This document shows positions 25,601 through 34,550 of a stretch of 64,000 nucleotides of DNA, piece after piece. Under the pieces are notes generated by a model, which saw only the letters and a program-made list of their open reading frames with translations, was not told where the DNA came from and searched no databases. Location of the stretch: assembly GCA_029964075.1 (NCBI GenBank), contig CM057142.1, forward strand, positions 4,107,770-4,171,769. The letters run 5' to 3'. The stretch is from Patiria pectinifera. Taxonomy: Eukaryota; Echinodermata; Asteroidea; Valvatida; Asterinidae. Made by a program: the position numbers and the translations under genes. Each line of letters starts with the position of its first letter. Positions within the stretch are counted from its first letter, which is position 1.

Positions 25601-26004
25601 GTTGTCTGAGCGCCGCTGAGAATCACCTGTGCAAAGTACAGCACCAGTAAGCAGAGTGTGATGAACTGCAGGCAGACGGGAAAACAGAAGAAAAACCAGT
25701 AGCAGAAAATCTGCAAATTTTCCAATTGTACGGTGTTGTCTATGTAAAACGAGAACATAGTAATCCTTATGCCCGCCCAGACGAGGCACAGGAACAGGAA
25801 CACCGTCTGGAAGCTGAAGCGCTTGTGTCCATAGTACAAGATGAGTATGAGCTGGATGTAGACGAAGCCGAAGAGAAATCCGTACAGGGTCAAGAAGGCG
25901 ATGGTCAGGCCCAACTCGACCGTCATAGGAAGGGCCGTCCCGATTGGAGACGGCACCACGGCATTATCCAAACTTGTCCAACCGACACGATCAAAATCCT
26001 GCAT
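7424..26004 (-). CDS. GPR137: GPR137-family seven-transmembrane protein, six coding exons
   Basis: The coding sequence joins 26004..25627, 17933..17658, 16566..16429, 12173..12045, 10562..10429 and 7622..7424. It has 1254 nt, encodes 417 residues, and every junction has GT/AG ends and a consistent phase. Predicted membrane segments fall near residues 31-57, 65-88, 99-124, 147-168, 177-204, 222-247 and 273-300. Family hallmarks are YGHKRFSFQTVFLFLC, CFPVCLQF, NVSDQ, the last helix ending FFRVR, and the tail block AYFFDNPRRYDSDDDL. Vertebrate GPR137 proteins are lysosomal membrane proteins linked to Rag/mTORC1 signalling; that role is inferred here from the family only. Mammals have GPR137, B and C; I cannot say which this predates. 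The start is the first in-frame ATG, with A at -3. Introns are loaded with transposons, and two lie within about 110 bp of splice donors. Confidence 0.93.
7885..8160 (+). repeat. Dispersed repeat with TGACCT arrays and internal duplication
   Basis: The words AACTCAAGTTATCATCCGG recur at about 7972 and 8112, so the unit is partly duplicated. Between them is a cluster of TGACCT half-sites (8018..8044). The stretch continues into a GGACGGAC-rich tail and a duplicated segment around 8190..8290 (TTTCACTTGCGGGGTACC twice). It lies in intron 5 of the GPR137-like gene and has no coding potential. Confidence 0.65.
9720..10319. mobile_element. 600-bp inverted-repeat element with GAAGTAACACT motifs
   Basis: The ends are CATCACCGACACC at the left and CGTCACCGACGCC (complement) at the right, each followed by GAAGTA. 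The 4-bp word ATTT lies outside both ends (9716..9719 and 10320..10323) and may be the target duplication. Inside, CGAAGTAACACT-like words recur near 9733, 9915, 10002 and 10053 and inverted near 10295. There is no transposase. It lies in intron 5 of the GPR137-like gene. Confidence 0.65.
10429..10562 (-). CDS. GPR137: GPR137-like exon 5 (conserved FFDNPRRYDSDDDL block)
   Basis: A 134-bp exon encoding residues 308-351 plus two bases of 352. It follows the acceptor CCCAACAG and ends at donor GTAAGT. It contains AYFFDNPRRYDSDDDL, an unmistakable cytoplasmic-tail motif of vertebrate GPR137B. The exon carries its own open frame only between splice sites and was found by searching the intron for that motif. 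Confidence 0.93.
10881..11393. repeat. About 510-bp dispersed repeat, copy 1
   Basis: Colinear with 29284..29797 over its whole length. Shared words include CATTTGCAAACATCAA, CTAAAGCATCCTGTAAAATC, GGAGAAAACTGGCTTTTTT and ACATGATTGGTTTTCTTGG. It contains a short dyad, CAACGCTGGTCGGC / GACCAGCGTTGG. This copy is in intron 4 of the GPR137-like gene. Confidence 0.8.
12045..12173 (-). CDS. GPR137: GPR137-like exon 4 (seventh membrane segment)
   Basis: Encodes residues 265-307, from ADMIQTLKG through the last helix with IWEFLPTFIVV to FFRVRKFAANV. The acceptor is TTTCAG and the donor GTAAGT, both phase 0. The helix and the FFRVR end match the family closely. Confidence 0.95.
12593..13267. mobile_element. 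675-bp fold-back element in intron 3 of the GPR137-like gene
   Basis: The left arm begins AACCCAAATGTCGGGAC and the right arm is its complement, ending ACATTTGGGTT. The arms stay similar for about 250 bp; both contain GTGCTACATGCAGAACTTC (inverted), AAAAGAAAGCTTATGAATTG and the CGACTCAT..GATCGCATCAC segment. No coding sequence is seen. A lone half lies at 33118..33300. Confidence 0.8.
13490..13669. repeat. SINE-like repeat, left part (split by a transposon)
   Basis: Contains AGGTAAAGGTAAAGGGGCC and GTGTTCACAGGAACAGAG, and ends ACTCATTTAA. The continuation, starting TTAACACCTGGG, is at 16165. The two parts rejoin cleanly if the 2495-bp element between them and one TTAA are removed. Confidence 0.7.
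13670..16164. mobile_element. 2.5-kb TTAA-flanked element, non-autonomous
   Basis: It starts AGAGGTTGTGGAATGCT and ends with the exact complement, flanked on both sides by TTAA (13666..13669 and 16165..16168). Subterminal inverted segments continue inside, for example CGTGACGTAATAAACAGGAC near 13877 with its complement near 15938. TTAA duplications are made by piggyBac and Kolobok transposases; the non-CCC end fits Kolobok slightly better. The short open frames inside show no transposase or THAP pattern that I can recognise. The element sits in intron 3 of the GPR137-like gene and interrupts an older repeat. Confidence 0.85.
16165..16262 (-). repeat. SINE-like repeat, right part with B-box-like word
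   Basis: Starts TTAACACCTGGG and continues through AGGTAAAGCGCCTTACTC and CAAGGGCACAACACG. On the minus strand it contains GTGGGTTCGGGCCCC, close to a pol III B box, which points to tRNA ancestry. It is the displaced partner of 13490..13669. Confidence 0.65.
16289..16340 (-). repeat. Fragment of an inverted-repeat family also at 22502..22850
   Basis: The minus strand reads GTATGGGCTCTGTGCACAAG followed by TACCCCCTCA, nearly the same as the left arm at 22509 and the inverted right arm ending near 22842. Confidence 0.6.
16429..16566 (-). CDS. GPR137: GPR137-like exon 3 (sixth membrane segment, NVSDQ)
   Basis: Encodes residues 219-264. The acceptor is TTTGCAG and the donor GTACGG, both phase 0. 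The segment MCQTSTACVFIILLYVSRA is followed by YNAIAI and, after a short loop, YNWINVSDQ. The SRAxYN and NVSDQ words are family hallmarks. Confidence 0.95.
17230..17608. mobile_element. GGCCAAAA-ended miniature element with TTA duplication
   Basis: The ends are GGCC plus an A run, then GGTCTCTGGTCAG, with the complement at the right (GGC retained). TTA lies directly outside both ends (17227..17229 and 17609..17611). A 3-bp TTA/TAA duplication fits PIF/Harbinger. Related elements are at 45693, 49217 and 59373. It ends 49 bp from the GPR137-like exon 2 donor. Confidence 0.8.
17658..17933 (-). CDS. GPR137: GPR137-like exon 2 (membrane segments 4 and 5)
   Basis: Encodes residues 127-218. It opens VMFKLKARTKPENYKRHIRH after acceptor TTGCAG and ends MLLEAR at donor GTAGGT, phase 0. 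It carries two helices, around residues 147-168 and 177-204, with the conserved NVTCGVL and VPVRVIISG words. Confidence 0.95.
18089..19128. repeat. 1-kb intronic satellite of 19-bp monomers
   Basis: The monomers vary around ACAGATCTTATGATGCATC, mostly 19 bp with some 16-bp units. In the first half a higher-order unit of about 113 bp recurs, marked by CATGGATCTTGTGATGCCTC near 18121, 18234, 18347 and 18460. Each monomer joins two short palindromes, AGATCT and TGATGCATCA. The array lies in intron 1 of the GPR137-like gene, 155 bp upstream of exon 2. The open frames across it are by-products. Confidence 0.9.
19206..19320 (-). repeat. Dispersed repeat, inverted relative to 22980..23086
   Basis: Shares GGTTACGGGTACTCGATCCC, CCATAATCTGGAACTGG and GATGCACAGCCCTA with the complement of 22980..23086. 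A further degenerate stretch of the same type (ACGGGTACTTGG, GGGTACCTGGTTG) follows at 23310..23390. Confidence 0.75.
21117..21404. repeat. Head-to-head pair of tRNA-Ser-derived SINEs
   Basis: The right copy (plus strand) begins near 21256 with GTTAGCTCGGTGGTCGAGTG, then a CACTAGAAAG anticodon-loop-like word and GTGCGTTCGAGGTCCCAC, a B-box. The CGAGTGG..CTAGAAA combination resembles tRNA-Ser(AGA) without its long variable arm. Its tail, ending in ACACTGAGTATACAGTG, is repeated inverted at 21117..21225 with its own GGGTTCGAGTCTC. The acceptor stem pairs imperfectly, so this is not a working tRNA gene. Confidence 0.75.
21975..22240 (-). repeat. Histone-stem-loop-like fold-back family, copy A
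   Basis: On the minus strand it carries GGTTCTTTTCAGAACC (22010..22025) downstream of a CTGAAGACGG...CCGGAACGTC dyad. The right part shares CCGCAATAACTTC and CCATGCAAAGCCTCAA with the family member at 32500..32790. Confidence 0.7.
22502..22850. mobile_element. About 350-bp inverted-repeat element
   Basis: The left end is AAACTATGGGCTCCGTGCAC and the right end is the diverged complement, GCGCACGGAGCCCATAGC. No duplication was identified. The same end is found alone at 16289..16340. Confidence 0.6.
22980..23086 (+). repeat. Dispersed repeat, inverted partner of 19206..19320
   Basis: Contains AGGGCTGCGCATCGGAACC, GGAACCGGTTCCAGATTATG and GGGTACCCGTAACCAAC. See the partner at 19206..19320. Confidence 0.75.
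23730..24755. mobile_element. 1-kb fold-back element with a smaller insertion in one arm
   Basis: The outer arms pair at CCACATTACTGGACTC (23731) and its complement near 24725. The inner arms pair continuously from about 23885 to 24362 around a centre at 24121, with AGTCTGGTGC and its complement CACCAGACTAG. The right arm carries a 235-bp insertion (24388..24622). The words CCACATTACTGGACT and TCCGTAAA also occur in the element at 53662, suggesting one family. Confidence 0.75.
24388..24622. mobile_element. Small inverted-repeat element nested in a fold-back
   Basis: The ends are AAGCCTAGTTTCCATATTGA and the complement of AAGCCTGGTTTCCACATTGA. It breaks the pairing of the larger fold-back's right arm, so it is younger than that element. 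No clear duplication was found. Confidence 0.6.
25009..25514. mobile_element. 506-bp hAT-like element beside GPR137-like exon 1
   Basis: The ends are CATGGAGCTATATGAAATTA and the diverged complement TAATTTATAGCTCTATG. A perfect 8-bp direct repeat, GATCAAAC, lies at 25001..25008 and 25515..25522. There is no transposase. Its right end is about 110 bp inside intron 1, next to the exon 1 donor. Confidence 0.85.
25627..26004 (-). CDS. GPR137: GPR137-like exon 1 (start codon, membrane segments 1-3)
   Basis: Encodes residues 1-126. Open reading continues past the splice site, but the donor CACAG/GTGATT joins LYFAQ to exon 2's VMFKLKAR as in the family. A Met at 26004 (AAAATGC) is chosen because the upstream in-frame sequence has no other ATG. 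The frame extends 7 codons upstream from a GTG, which I take as 5' UTR. Confidence 0.94.
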
Positions 26005-26021
26005 TTTTGCTCTTTGCCAAT

Positions 26022-26027
26022 TCACAT
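26022..26027 (-). promoter_or_regulatory. Minimal start-stop uORF (ATGTGA) upstream of GPR137-like start
   Basis: An ATG followed directly by TGA lies 17 bases upstream of the main ATG. In known cases such start-stop elements stall ribosomes. A CCATAG just upstream could instead be a 3' splice site, in which case the ATG could be the first base triplet of the exon. Confidence 0.35.
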
Positions 26028-26542
26028 CTATGGTACAGCAATCCGGACTAGTTCCTCACGATAAATGTGGACGTGTTAGAAATAGATTTAGCACTCATCT
26101 TAGCGAGTTTTTTTACGTCTTTTTTACAAAGTTTCTGAGCTGAACAGGCACGGAACTGCATGTGTGATATGTTTACGTACGTTCGTGTATGTAGCAATCG
26201 ACGTGCCGATGAACGATTCCAGTCTAAAAGAGGGGTTTTAATATTTTATAATGGTAAATAAATCAATGTATTTGTAATTTTCTATTAATAACTGACTGAT
26301 TACCTTAAAATTACACAAATGCATACTTCATTTTAATAATTGAACGAACTCAATGTATTTACCTTCAAATTGAAGATATTTTAGTATCGCCTCGAAAATA
26401 AAACACCCCTACTACTATAAATAGTATGAGCTAGTATATTTCACGTGATTCGCGATTTGTTTATGTTGCGTTGGGTTATTGAAACCTCGAATCCGCTTTT
26501 GAATGAGGCTACAGATTTTCAGACCTATAGTCTGAGGCTAGG

Positions 26543-27022
26543 CAGGGGCGTCAATCGCTTCCGAAAAGTGTGTGTGTGTGTGTGGGGACATACCTTGATC
26601 AGAAATAATGCAAGCGAAAAAAATTGATTCTAGATGCTGTGTGGTGCGATCTGGGGCAATTTCTGACCACTTTAAGTTTAACCAATATTTTCCCAGCAAA
26701 AGATAATAATTTAAAAATCATTTTCGAGGTTGAAGTCATTGAATAAGCTATTGTATTCTAAGCTAAAGGCGTGGGGTTCGGGGCCTGAGGGCCCCGCAAA
26801 ATTGTGGATTCTAAATGCTCTGTGGTGCGATCTGAGGCAATTCCTGACCACTTTAACCAATATTTTCTTAGCAAAAGATACATTGTAGTACATAATAGGG
26901 CCCTGTAAATCAGGCACGAGTTCAAAAATCGGGGGGGGGGGGACATTTGATATTGTGTCCCCCATCCTTCATAAGTGGGGGGAGGGGGAAAATGTCCCCC
27001 CCCCCCCGGATTGACGCCCATG
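26543..27022. mobile_element. hAT-like element with internal GATTCTAGATG repeats
   Basis: The left end is CAGGGGCGTCAATC and the right end is the complement of CATGGGCGTCAATCC. GTCTGAGG lies at 26530..26537 and 27023..27030, an 8-bp duplication with five extra bases at the left. The interior has two copies of the GATTCTAGATGCTCTGTGG repeat, a GGGGTTCGGGGCC hairpin (26775..26797) and G/C runs. Confidence 0.75.
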
Positions 27023-29202
27023 GTCTGAGGTCTTCTTAGGAGTACAAACACCATACGAGGCTTAGGTTTTAAGTTGTTTTCTTATGGTCCGGAAATTAAA
27101 CATTTAAAAGTTTCCAAAATTATTCCAGAGCTAGAATTTGTCAATTATTGGAGTGGAGATGACGCAGTGTTTTCACTTTCCAAATTTCAATCTCCCTTGA
27201 TTCGGAATCAGTATTTTTTCTCCCTGAGATATTCTGAAATTTCCTTCAATTTTTTACCTGATTTTTTGTCCTTACTGTAACTTGAAGTCACCAATGTATT
27301 CCTAAAAATTGATATATTCTTACCTGTTTATTATTTTTTTCCAGAAAAGTACGTCTCCTCGACGATGCGTCCTCATCATGCATCAAGGGGCGGCGGAACC
27401 GGGGGGGGGGGGGGGCCCCCCTTGGCCTTGCCAACAAAAGTGACCCTCTGGCGGTTATAGAGTGCCCCCTCGAGATGAAAACAAACTGCCCCTCAAACGC
27501 ACACAAGTCATGAAAGGATTATGTTTGCGCTACAAATTGTCTCCTGGGAAACTGCCCTCAAAAACACAAGCGTCCCTCTCGCATTACTCCTCTCGCAAGA
27601 TAAAATTGTGCCCCTCTCGAAATGGAAAATTGGCTATCCAAAACAATAGTGCTCCTCTCGCGATAACTACTCGAGATGTAAAACGGCCCCTCGAAAGCAC
27701 AATTAGTGCCCTGCTCGCAACACATTTTTTTGTGGCGCTCTCATGGATAATAGTGCTCCTCCTCGCCTCATAAGTTGGTCACTAAGCTGGCCATAAAAAG
27801 CAATAGTGCCCCTATCGCGATAAAAAAAAATGGTCTCAATAAATAACTTTAGTCAAATTCGTGGGCGGATCCAGAGAGGTTACTGCCGGGAGGGGGGATG
27901 TCACGGTAGGTGCATGCACACGTGCGGTAAAGGGCGGATCCCAAAAAACCAACATCTTTTTTTTAGTGACGTCACAACAAAGACAGCCACAACGTACACC
28001 ACCATCTTTTCCTTAAAACAAATGACTAAAGTGGTCAGAAATTATCATGGCCTCGCACCACAGAGCACCGAGAATCCATTTTTCCGGGGCCTTAAGTTAT
28101 GGTACAATATGCATGTGACGGATCAGAACCCCTGCCATGCCTTCGCAAAAGAAGCATTCATCGAACGCCGTAACATTGTTATCATTCAGACTGCCACATA
28201 CAGGGAACATGACTGAAATGGTAGCAACATGATAAGGTTTACCAGTAAATCGGTCTGAAATTGCCTACGCCGGCCAAATCACGATTTGCATGCCCTCAAA
28301 ATCTTCAGTATTTGAGCATGCTGTGGGCCATGAACTTAATTTAGGGTTTTTTAAACAGTGGGTGGAAGCCGTGCACAGGACTTTGAGCTTGTAGTTCCGT
28401 TCAATTTGGATGAAATTGGGGCCCTTAAAGCGCTTTATTTTGCAATGGAGTGTAGGCATCGTTTTTCAAACTGGCGATGGGCTTCAGAACTATTTTCAGG
28501 GGTGATCATCTTCGGATGGAAATTTCTCCTAAAAGTCATCAGTCGACCCCCCGAAAATTGAAAAGAAAATGAAAGATGATGAAATAAGCTTTAATTTGAT
28601 GTGTGTCTCGAACACCTTGGAGAGTTGTGAGTATTTTTCCCGAATTTCTGAAGTGGGAGCATTTACCATTGGGGTCTATGGAAGTTTATTTACTGGTCTG
28701 TAACCATAAAGGTCTATAGTTAAGTTATGATTAAGGGGCGGTAATCATGTTGCCTATTGCATGTCTTAAAATCATTCACAGAGGGCGCTCTCGTAAGCTC
28801 TAGTCCCTGACTAGCTGCAACCTTTGCTTTTTCTTCTGACACCCAGGCTTCGTCTTCGGCTTTAGGAGATATTATTAGGTCCTGAACTTCGGGGGCTCCA
28901 GTTAGTGGCTGTTCATGCTTCGGGAGTATTCAGTCGTATGATTATATTATAAGGCCTGATGCTAGAATATTGCCAATTGCCTTGGTTCTATAGCGATTCA
29001 GAATGTCGAGATAGAGCTTGAATAAACAGATAGAGCTTGAATAAACAACGGGGGTTTTCGAAATAGTCTTCGGCTTCGGTTAGTGATCGATCTTCAAATT
29101 CTGAATAGCTGCATGGAGGGAAGCAAACCAAATGGAATAAGTTTCCTATATCTAATAAAAGATACGTCTTGTATAAGGTGATAAGGTGGCACTATAGGCA
29201 GC

Positions 29203-30992
29203 TACACTCAACCAAAAAAGAAAGTTCCCCTTCCAATTCCTTCCTCCATGGTCTAACTCAAAAACTACTGAGCTAGCATCGCTTAAAGGGAATATAGGCC
29301 TACAACATTTGCAAACATCAAAAAACGGAATTATCAAATTACCACGAAAAACCTTGCTGGATTGTTAGGAAATGACATTCTAAAGCATCCTGTAAAATCG
29401 GGGCTCCTGGTGTACTGACATTTTCAAGAACTGGTCAACACTGGTCGGCCGACCAGCGCTGGAGAAAACTGGCTTTTTTTCAAAGATGCTACTAATTTTT
29501 CATATTTTGTTATTCCACATTTTGTTTGCGATTGTTACACACCTGTAAAGGATTACAAGCCTGCTAAACTGATTCTCTGACCTTACAATTCCCCAAAGAT
29601 TATAAATTGCTTCGTTTCATCTTAAGTGGGGTCTGGGAACCAGACTACAAGAACATGATTGGTTTTCTTGGTTTTTCCAGCATATAACAAGCCCAAAAAG
29701 TGAAACAACTCAGTTTTATCAACATTTGCTATACATACTAATCCTCCAAATCCATTTATTTCTAAATATTGCAGCAAAAGCAAATATTATACATTCCTTT
29801 TTTTTTATTCCATAGCAATCCACCCATACTTTTTATTTGGCCAAAAAATGTGATAATGTGTACGAATTTGAGCAATGTATGACAATGACACAAAACATTA
29901 GAAATTGGAAAAAATGGTCCGGTTAACTTTGTGACGGGACTTGCGGTTTTGCTGAGGTCACTGAGTGTGATCGTCCGACTGATAAGGTTTACGCACAAAA
30001 CCTCCGGCCAAAGAGGTTTTGTATAGAATGGTGGCCGACCACTTTTTGCGAGAGTGTGTTGCTGAGCCTGCGTGCTGCCAAATTTACTAATGACATCCCT
30101 ACATTTTCTCGTGCAAATAGGACCTATTTTTGGACCCTAATTTTATCAAATCTGCTCTTAGATAATAGCCCAAAAGCTAGGGAGATGATCCTCGGCTATA
30201 TTCGCCGGATTCCACCGATTTTTAAACTAGACGGTCTCGTTTTTTACAAAAAATGGTGGGGGCACTTTTTATGCAAATCGTCACCGTTTTCATGAAGAGA
30301 GAAAAGTCTGCCCTTTAAGTGAAAAGCATGTTTCGAGAAAATCGCATTTGAAGTTGGTCTCTTTTTGCATCGCGCATTTCCCTATTACTCGGTACTCTTT
30401 TTAATTTACCAATGTTACCACACGAAAGACCAGTTGTTAAATGACTCAAAACTATTAAATTATTTCCAAAAAGAATAACTAAACATTGCTTAATAATGAC
30501 TCGCGTAGAAATGTTTGAAACCCTAATCAATCGCGAATTTATTGCGCCCGCTGTCGGACTCACTGTGCCATTCGGATATATCGTCTGTTTAGCCCCCCCC
30601 CCCCCCACCACACCGAAAAATAATAGTAATTAAATACTGTTTAAAAATGTGCTCCTTTATTCAGAAATGCATGAAGCATAATATCCAAACTGATTGGATG
30701 TTTTCAAAGTGTCTTTTCCATTTGCAAAAGTTCTTTTTTAAAAGCCCACTACAGTTGCACTTTTGTACACGTACAGCAAGTTGCAGTTCAAAAGAGCAAC
30801 TTTTTTTCGGTAGCATTTGTCAAAATTGAATTATTGTGTACACATTATCACTGTTTTGGGTCAAACAAAGAGTATGGCTGGATTGCTAAGGAATTTCTGT
30901 ACTGATCAGTCGTAATTTGAGCAAGATGAGCCCATTAGTTTTTGAGTTAGACAAAAAAAGTATGGAGGGGGGGACTTTTTTTTGGTTGAGTG
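29203..30992. mobile_element. 1.8-kb element with about 80-bp inverted ends
   Basis: Left arm 29203..29282 (CTACACTCAACCAAAAAAG, AACTCAAAAACTACTGAGCT) is repeated inverted at 30914..30992. No transposase is visible. The interior includes the 510-bp repeat also found at 10881. Confidence 0.6.
29284..29797. repeat. About 510-bp dispersed repeat, copy 2
   Basis: Colinear with 10881..11393, with substitutions and a few short gaps. Here it lies directly inside the left arm of the 1.8-kb inverted-repeat element, while copy 1 has no such flank. Confidence 0.8.
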
Positions 30993-32499
30993 TAGCTCAA
31001 GCTGCGCATGAACAACCCCTTATTCATGAGAAAGCCATTTGTGAGCATGTTACTAGACTGCATCTTAAAAATTGTAAAATGTTGAATTGGATGGTGCCAG
31101 ACTATTTATGCGTTCCAAGCCTCACATTCATATTTTTTTTTAATGTGACTTTAACAACAATTTTTAAAAATTATTCATCAGCGCAGACTGGTATCAAATT
31201 TGTTATTAACTTTATTTCATTGCTTGCACTATTCGCAAGATTTTACCTGTCTTTCAATTTAATATGGCCGACAAAAGACTCGGATCTTTAGCATGGGCCT
31301 TAGTAATTAGGCCGTGTCCGAAACGGGCTTCCAGAGCTACGGCTACGTCTATTGTCAGCGCGTCCCCGCGTATTTTCAATGGGCGCGGACCTATAGACCT
31401 AGCTCTAGACAGTTGATTCGGATGCAGCCTTATTCACGAGTCGGCAATTTTTGTCGAGTTCCCTGAATGTATTTCAAAAATTGTTAACTGTTGAATGGGA
31501 TGACGCCAGACTATTTATGCAGGCACAATGCAGCCTTATTTTACTGTCATTATTTTTTTTTAAATATGGCTTTTAACATTAGGGAATGTTTAATTACAAA
31601 TTTTAAATTATTCATTGAAGCTGACTTGAATTTACTAATTACTAATACATGAACACCTACATTTATTTCTCATCGCAAGTTCAAATTTTTTTTTTTTTAA
31701 CCTAACTTTCAATTCAATATGGCCGACTCGTGAATGCCCGGGGCATGAGGTGGGGTGGTGTAGGTAGGGGGATGCGGCCTCGATCAGCCTAAGGAAGATC
31801 AAGGAGTTATAAACTGGAAACGAACAAAATGCATTGAAAAGTAAATGATCCTATAATGCCTAAACTTGCCTTGCGCACAATGACGTCGACACTTTTACCA
31901 CCATGCATTTTTATCCCCCAAAATATACTGGTAGCGCATTGGCCTATAATAACACACACCAAAAACAACTTTTGCGTTAAGGTTACATTTGAGTCTCGTA
32001 AAGTAACGCAAAAGCTAGTTTGAATTTCGTTTTATTACAATGGGTGTTGTAATGACCAGAACGAAGTTGTCACCCCCTCCCCCAATTAAATATTGGTCTG
32101 GCGATTGAGGCCCGTGTCCATATCAGTCACTTCTGGTTATCTAGAAAAATACGCGTCGGATGGCGTTTGCTCTTCATCTATAGCATCCAAAAATGGTAGT
32201 AAACGTGCCGACGTCACTGTGCGCAAGTATAGGAACATTTTCTTTTCAAGCATTTTGTTCGTTTTCAATTTCGTTTGTTTTCAATTATAACACCACTCAA
32301 AGTCCAAAGAAGACTGTTGCAAACCTAACCCGTTGACGTTTCAGTTCAGTTGATACTATATGCACTTTCTAGAAAACTTGAAAACCATGTTACCGTCACA
32401 CAAAACAAGATTTCGTTGACAGCACTCTTTATTCCACAGTCACTTGAATTGACTGACTGGTCCTTGGGAATCACCCACGTTTCTTTATTTCTTTTAGCA

Positions 32500-32790
32500 A
32501 GCTTAACAATTCGGTAAAGTAGAAAGACTGCGGGTAACACCATGTGGAAACTAGTAATCTCTAAGTTGGAAGAAGTGTGGTTCTGAAAAGAAATGAACCA
32601 TGGTTGAGTGTAGAACTCGACGCCCGGACACTGTCCGTCCGCAGGAGGACGGCCAGAGCACATCCTAAACGTCGAGTTCTACACTCATCAACCAACCGGT
32701 TCTTTTCCGAACCACACTTCTTCCAAGAAGAGATTACTTTTTATGGTGTCACCCGCAATCTTTCTACTTTATCTCTTCCGCCATGCAAAG
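32500..32790. mobile_element. Stem-loop fold-back family, copy C (most complete)
   Basis: The arms pair from GTAGAAAGACTGCGGGTAAC at the left to CCGCAATCTTTCTAC at the right, through GGAAGAAGTGTGGTTC and ACGTCGAGTTCTACACTC. The centre is a CCGTCCGCAGGAGGACGG hairpin near 32636. GGTTCTTTTCCGAACC lies on the plus strand at 32698..32713. It is non-coding. Confidence 0.75.
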
Positions 32791-33117
32791 CTTCAAGTCA
32801 TAAAAAAATAACTCGGCAGGTTATACTTCTTGGGGATAAATGCAAATACATGTAGTCCTATAGAATGTGCCATCTGTCTACAAAATGGATGTTGTGGTCA
32901 CGTGATGCCGACTTCCAGCAAACGCTTTTGCATCTTATGCATCTTTTGAAATAGAAATGGTTTGAAAGTGTTCACATAAAAATACTGTTTAATGTGGGTC
33001 AAAATAGCATGCAAAAGATGCTTAAATGCTGAGGTTGCCCGCCGGTTGCCTCAGTGTTGGCATGACGTCATAGCTTTTACAATATAGTTCTATTTACCTT
33101 TAAGGACATTCATTATC

Positions 33118-33300
33118 AAACAATTCACACACATCGCCTTTGTGATTGTTTTCGTTTTGCTGAAAGAACACTTACCTTTTTGTGATCCGTGGACAGACCT
33201 TTAAAACGGTGGTTGTGTTTAAAATTCCGTAGTTTTAAAATTACATGAATGATATGAATGATTCCTGTACTAAAAGAAAGCTTTTGACTTGGGCTTTCAA
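33118..33300. repeat. Half copy of the 12593..13267 fold-back
   Basis: Shares TTGTTTTCGTTTTGCTGAAA, TTTTGTGATCCGTGGACAG, GTTGTGTTTAAAATTC and CTGTACTAAAAGAAAGCTTT with the right arm of the element at 12593..13267. The opposite arm is absent. Confidence 0.75.
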
Positions 33301-34442
33301 TTCAATTCAAAATACTTTATTTATCCTTAAAAAGACAATTACATATGGTTGACAGCTCGTTAAAAAACTTCAAGTCGAGTAAATCTAAATATATAAAACT
33401 GACATCAATCACAAACCACATGTCCTTATCTCACTTAAAATGGGTGTAAAAACTCATCTTATTTGAAAACATACTATATCTTTAGAAGATTAATGAACAC
33501 ATGATGAAAAAAATATATGTGGGGATTTGATAATGATGACTAGTTGCCCCTTTAATGATAGCGCAGTGTGCTCCTTTAATAGGGAGTTGCCGCCGCAAAG
33601 TGCTCTGCATGTTCTGCACGGTCTAATCAAAGGTGTCCGTGCGCCGTTGGAAAATAGACCCACACTTTACTTCAAATAACTACAAGATCTTTTGTTCTAA
33701 TTGATTTTGTAATGATTCTATTATGTGGGGTAGTTAAGGAAATCCGAATTTATCTAGTTTCAAGGGGATATATTTCATACTAGGCTCTCTTTCATTAAGC
33801 TATGTTTATGTAAACAAAGCGCAGTGATTAAGTTTGCCATCGTTCGGTCTCTTTCAGCGTCGCTTTGACAAAAGTCAGAAGGACATTTCTGGTGAGGGTC
33901 TCTTTTTATTCTCTTTTAGTCTTTAGAAATACTTTTTCAGATCTGTTGATATAATACGTGTGTCCGCAATAATTGTGTGAATCATGGGGAAATATTTTGG
34001 TGGGCACATAGTTCCCAAAAGGGCCAAAATCCAATGTTTGCTGACGCTATGGCGACTTGTGTAGGATGGGTTGCCCTATTATCGCGGTACTTATCACGTT
34101 TCTCGTTCGGAATAGAGATTGCCCACTAACCTTCCTGAATTGTCCTGTCTTTTGTGCTGTATAACTCTTCTTTTTTTAAATTAATATAAAAAAATCCGAC
34201 GGTGGTGTGGTCGATTCCGTGTACGATGCCCGTGAAAATAGACATGCGCGGGGCATGCGAACAGAGGTGGACTCCCTATTATCGCGGTATGTGGGAAGTG
34301 GTTTTTATAATGATCCCAACTTTTTTGTTCATAGTTAATGTAAATGAGCATTGACCAAGGCTATCTTATTTTAACGGCCGTTTCAAACCATGTAGAGTCA
34401 TGACCTTGATGACGCGCAGGTCACTGGTCAGGCAAAATCCAA

Positions 34443-34447
34443 CCAAT
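34443..34447 (+). promoter_or_regulatory. CCAAT box upstream of the racemase-family gene
   Basis: CCAATCAG lies about 105 bp upstream of the chosen start codon, in a locally CpG-rich stretch (GCGCGCG at 34519..34525). The spacing suits a TATA-less promoter. The transcription start itself is not visible. Confidence 0.4.
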
Positions 34448-34550
34448 CAGAGCGTGAATTCATCAGAGCATCGCGTCCTGTTTGCAGGGTAGGGGGTACG
34501 GGTACGAGCGAACCTTGAGCGCGCGAATTTTTATGTATATTCCAAGCAAG

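Larger units (their letters stand above)
26028..34440. other. Intergenic region between two divergent genes
   Basis: The 8.4 kb between the GPR137-like and racemase-family genes has no supportable coding sequence. It contains a hAT-like element (26543..27022), a G/C-run relic (27385..27425), a GGGCGGATCC-type relic (27850..28090), a 1.8-kb inverted-repeat element (29203..30992), the stem-loop family copy C (32500..32790) and a half fold-back (33118..33300). CTATTATCGCGGTA occurs twice, near 34075 and 34273. Stretches between these show nothing I can name; unseen 5' UTR exons of either gene may lie here. Confidence 0.45.

Noticed and set aside
25726..26064. 112-codon plus-strand open frame opposite GPR137-like exon 1
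   Set aside because: It is the antisense shadow of the exon. The minus-strand frame has clear family motifs and splice sites.
34533..34550. Upstream in-frame ATG as start of the racemase-family protein
   Set aside because: Its context is poor (TTT at -3 to -1), while the ATG at 34551 has A at -3 and matches the family's N-terminal length. It remains possible.
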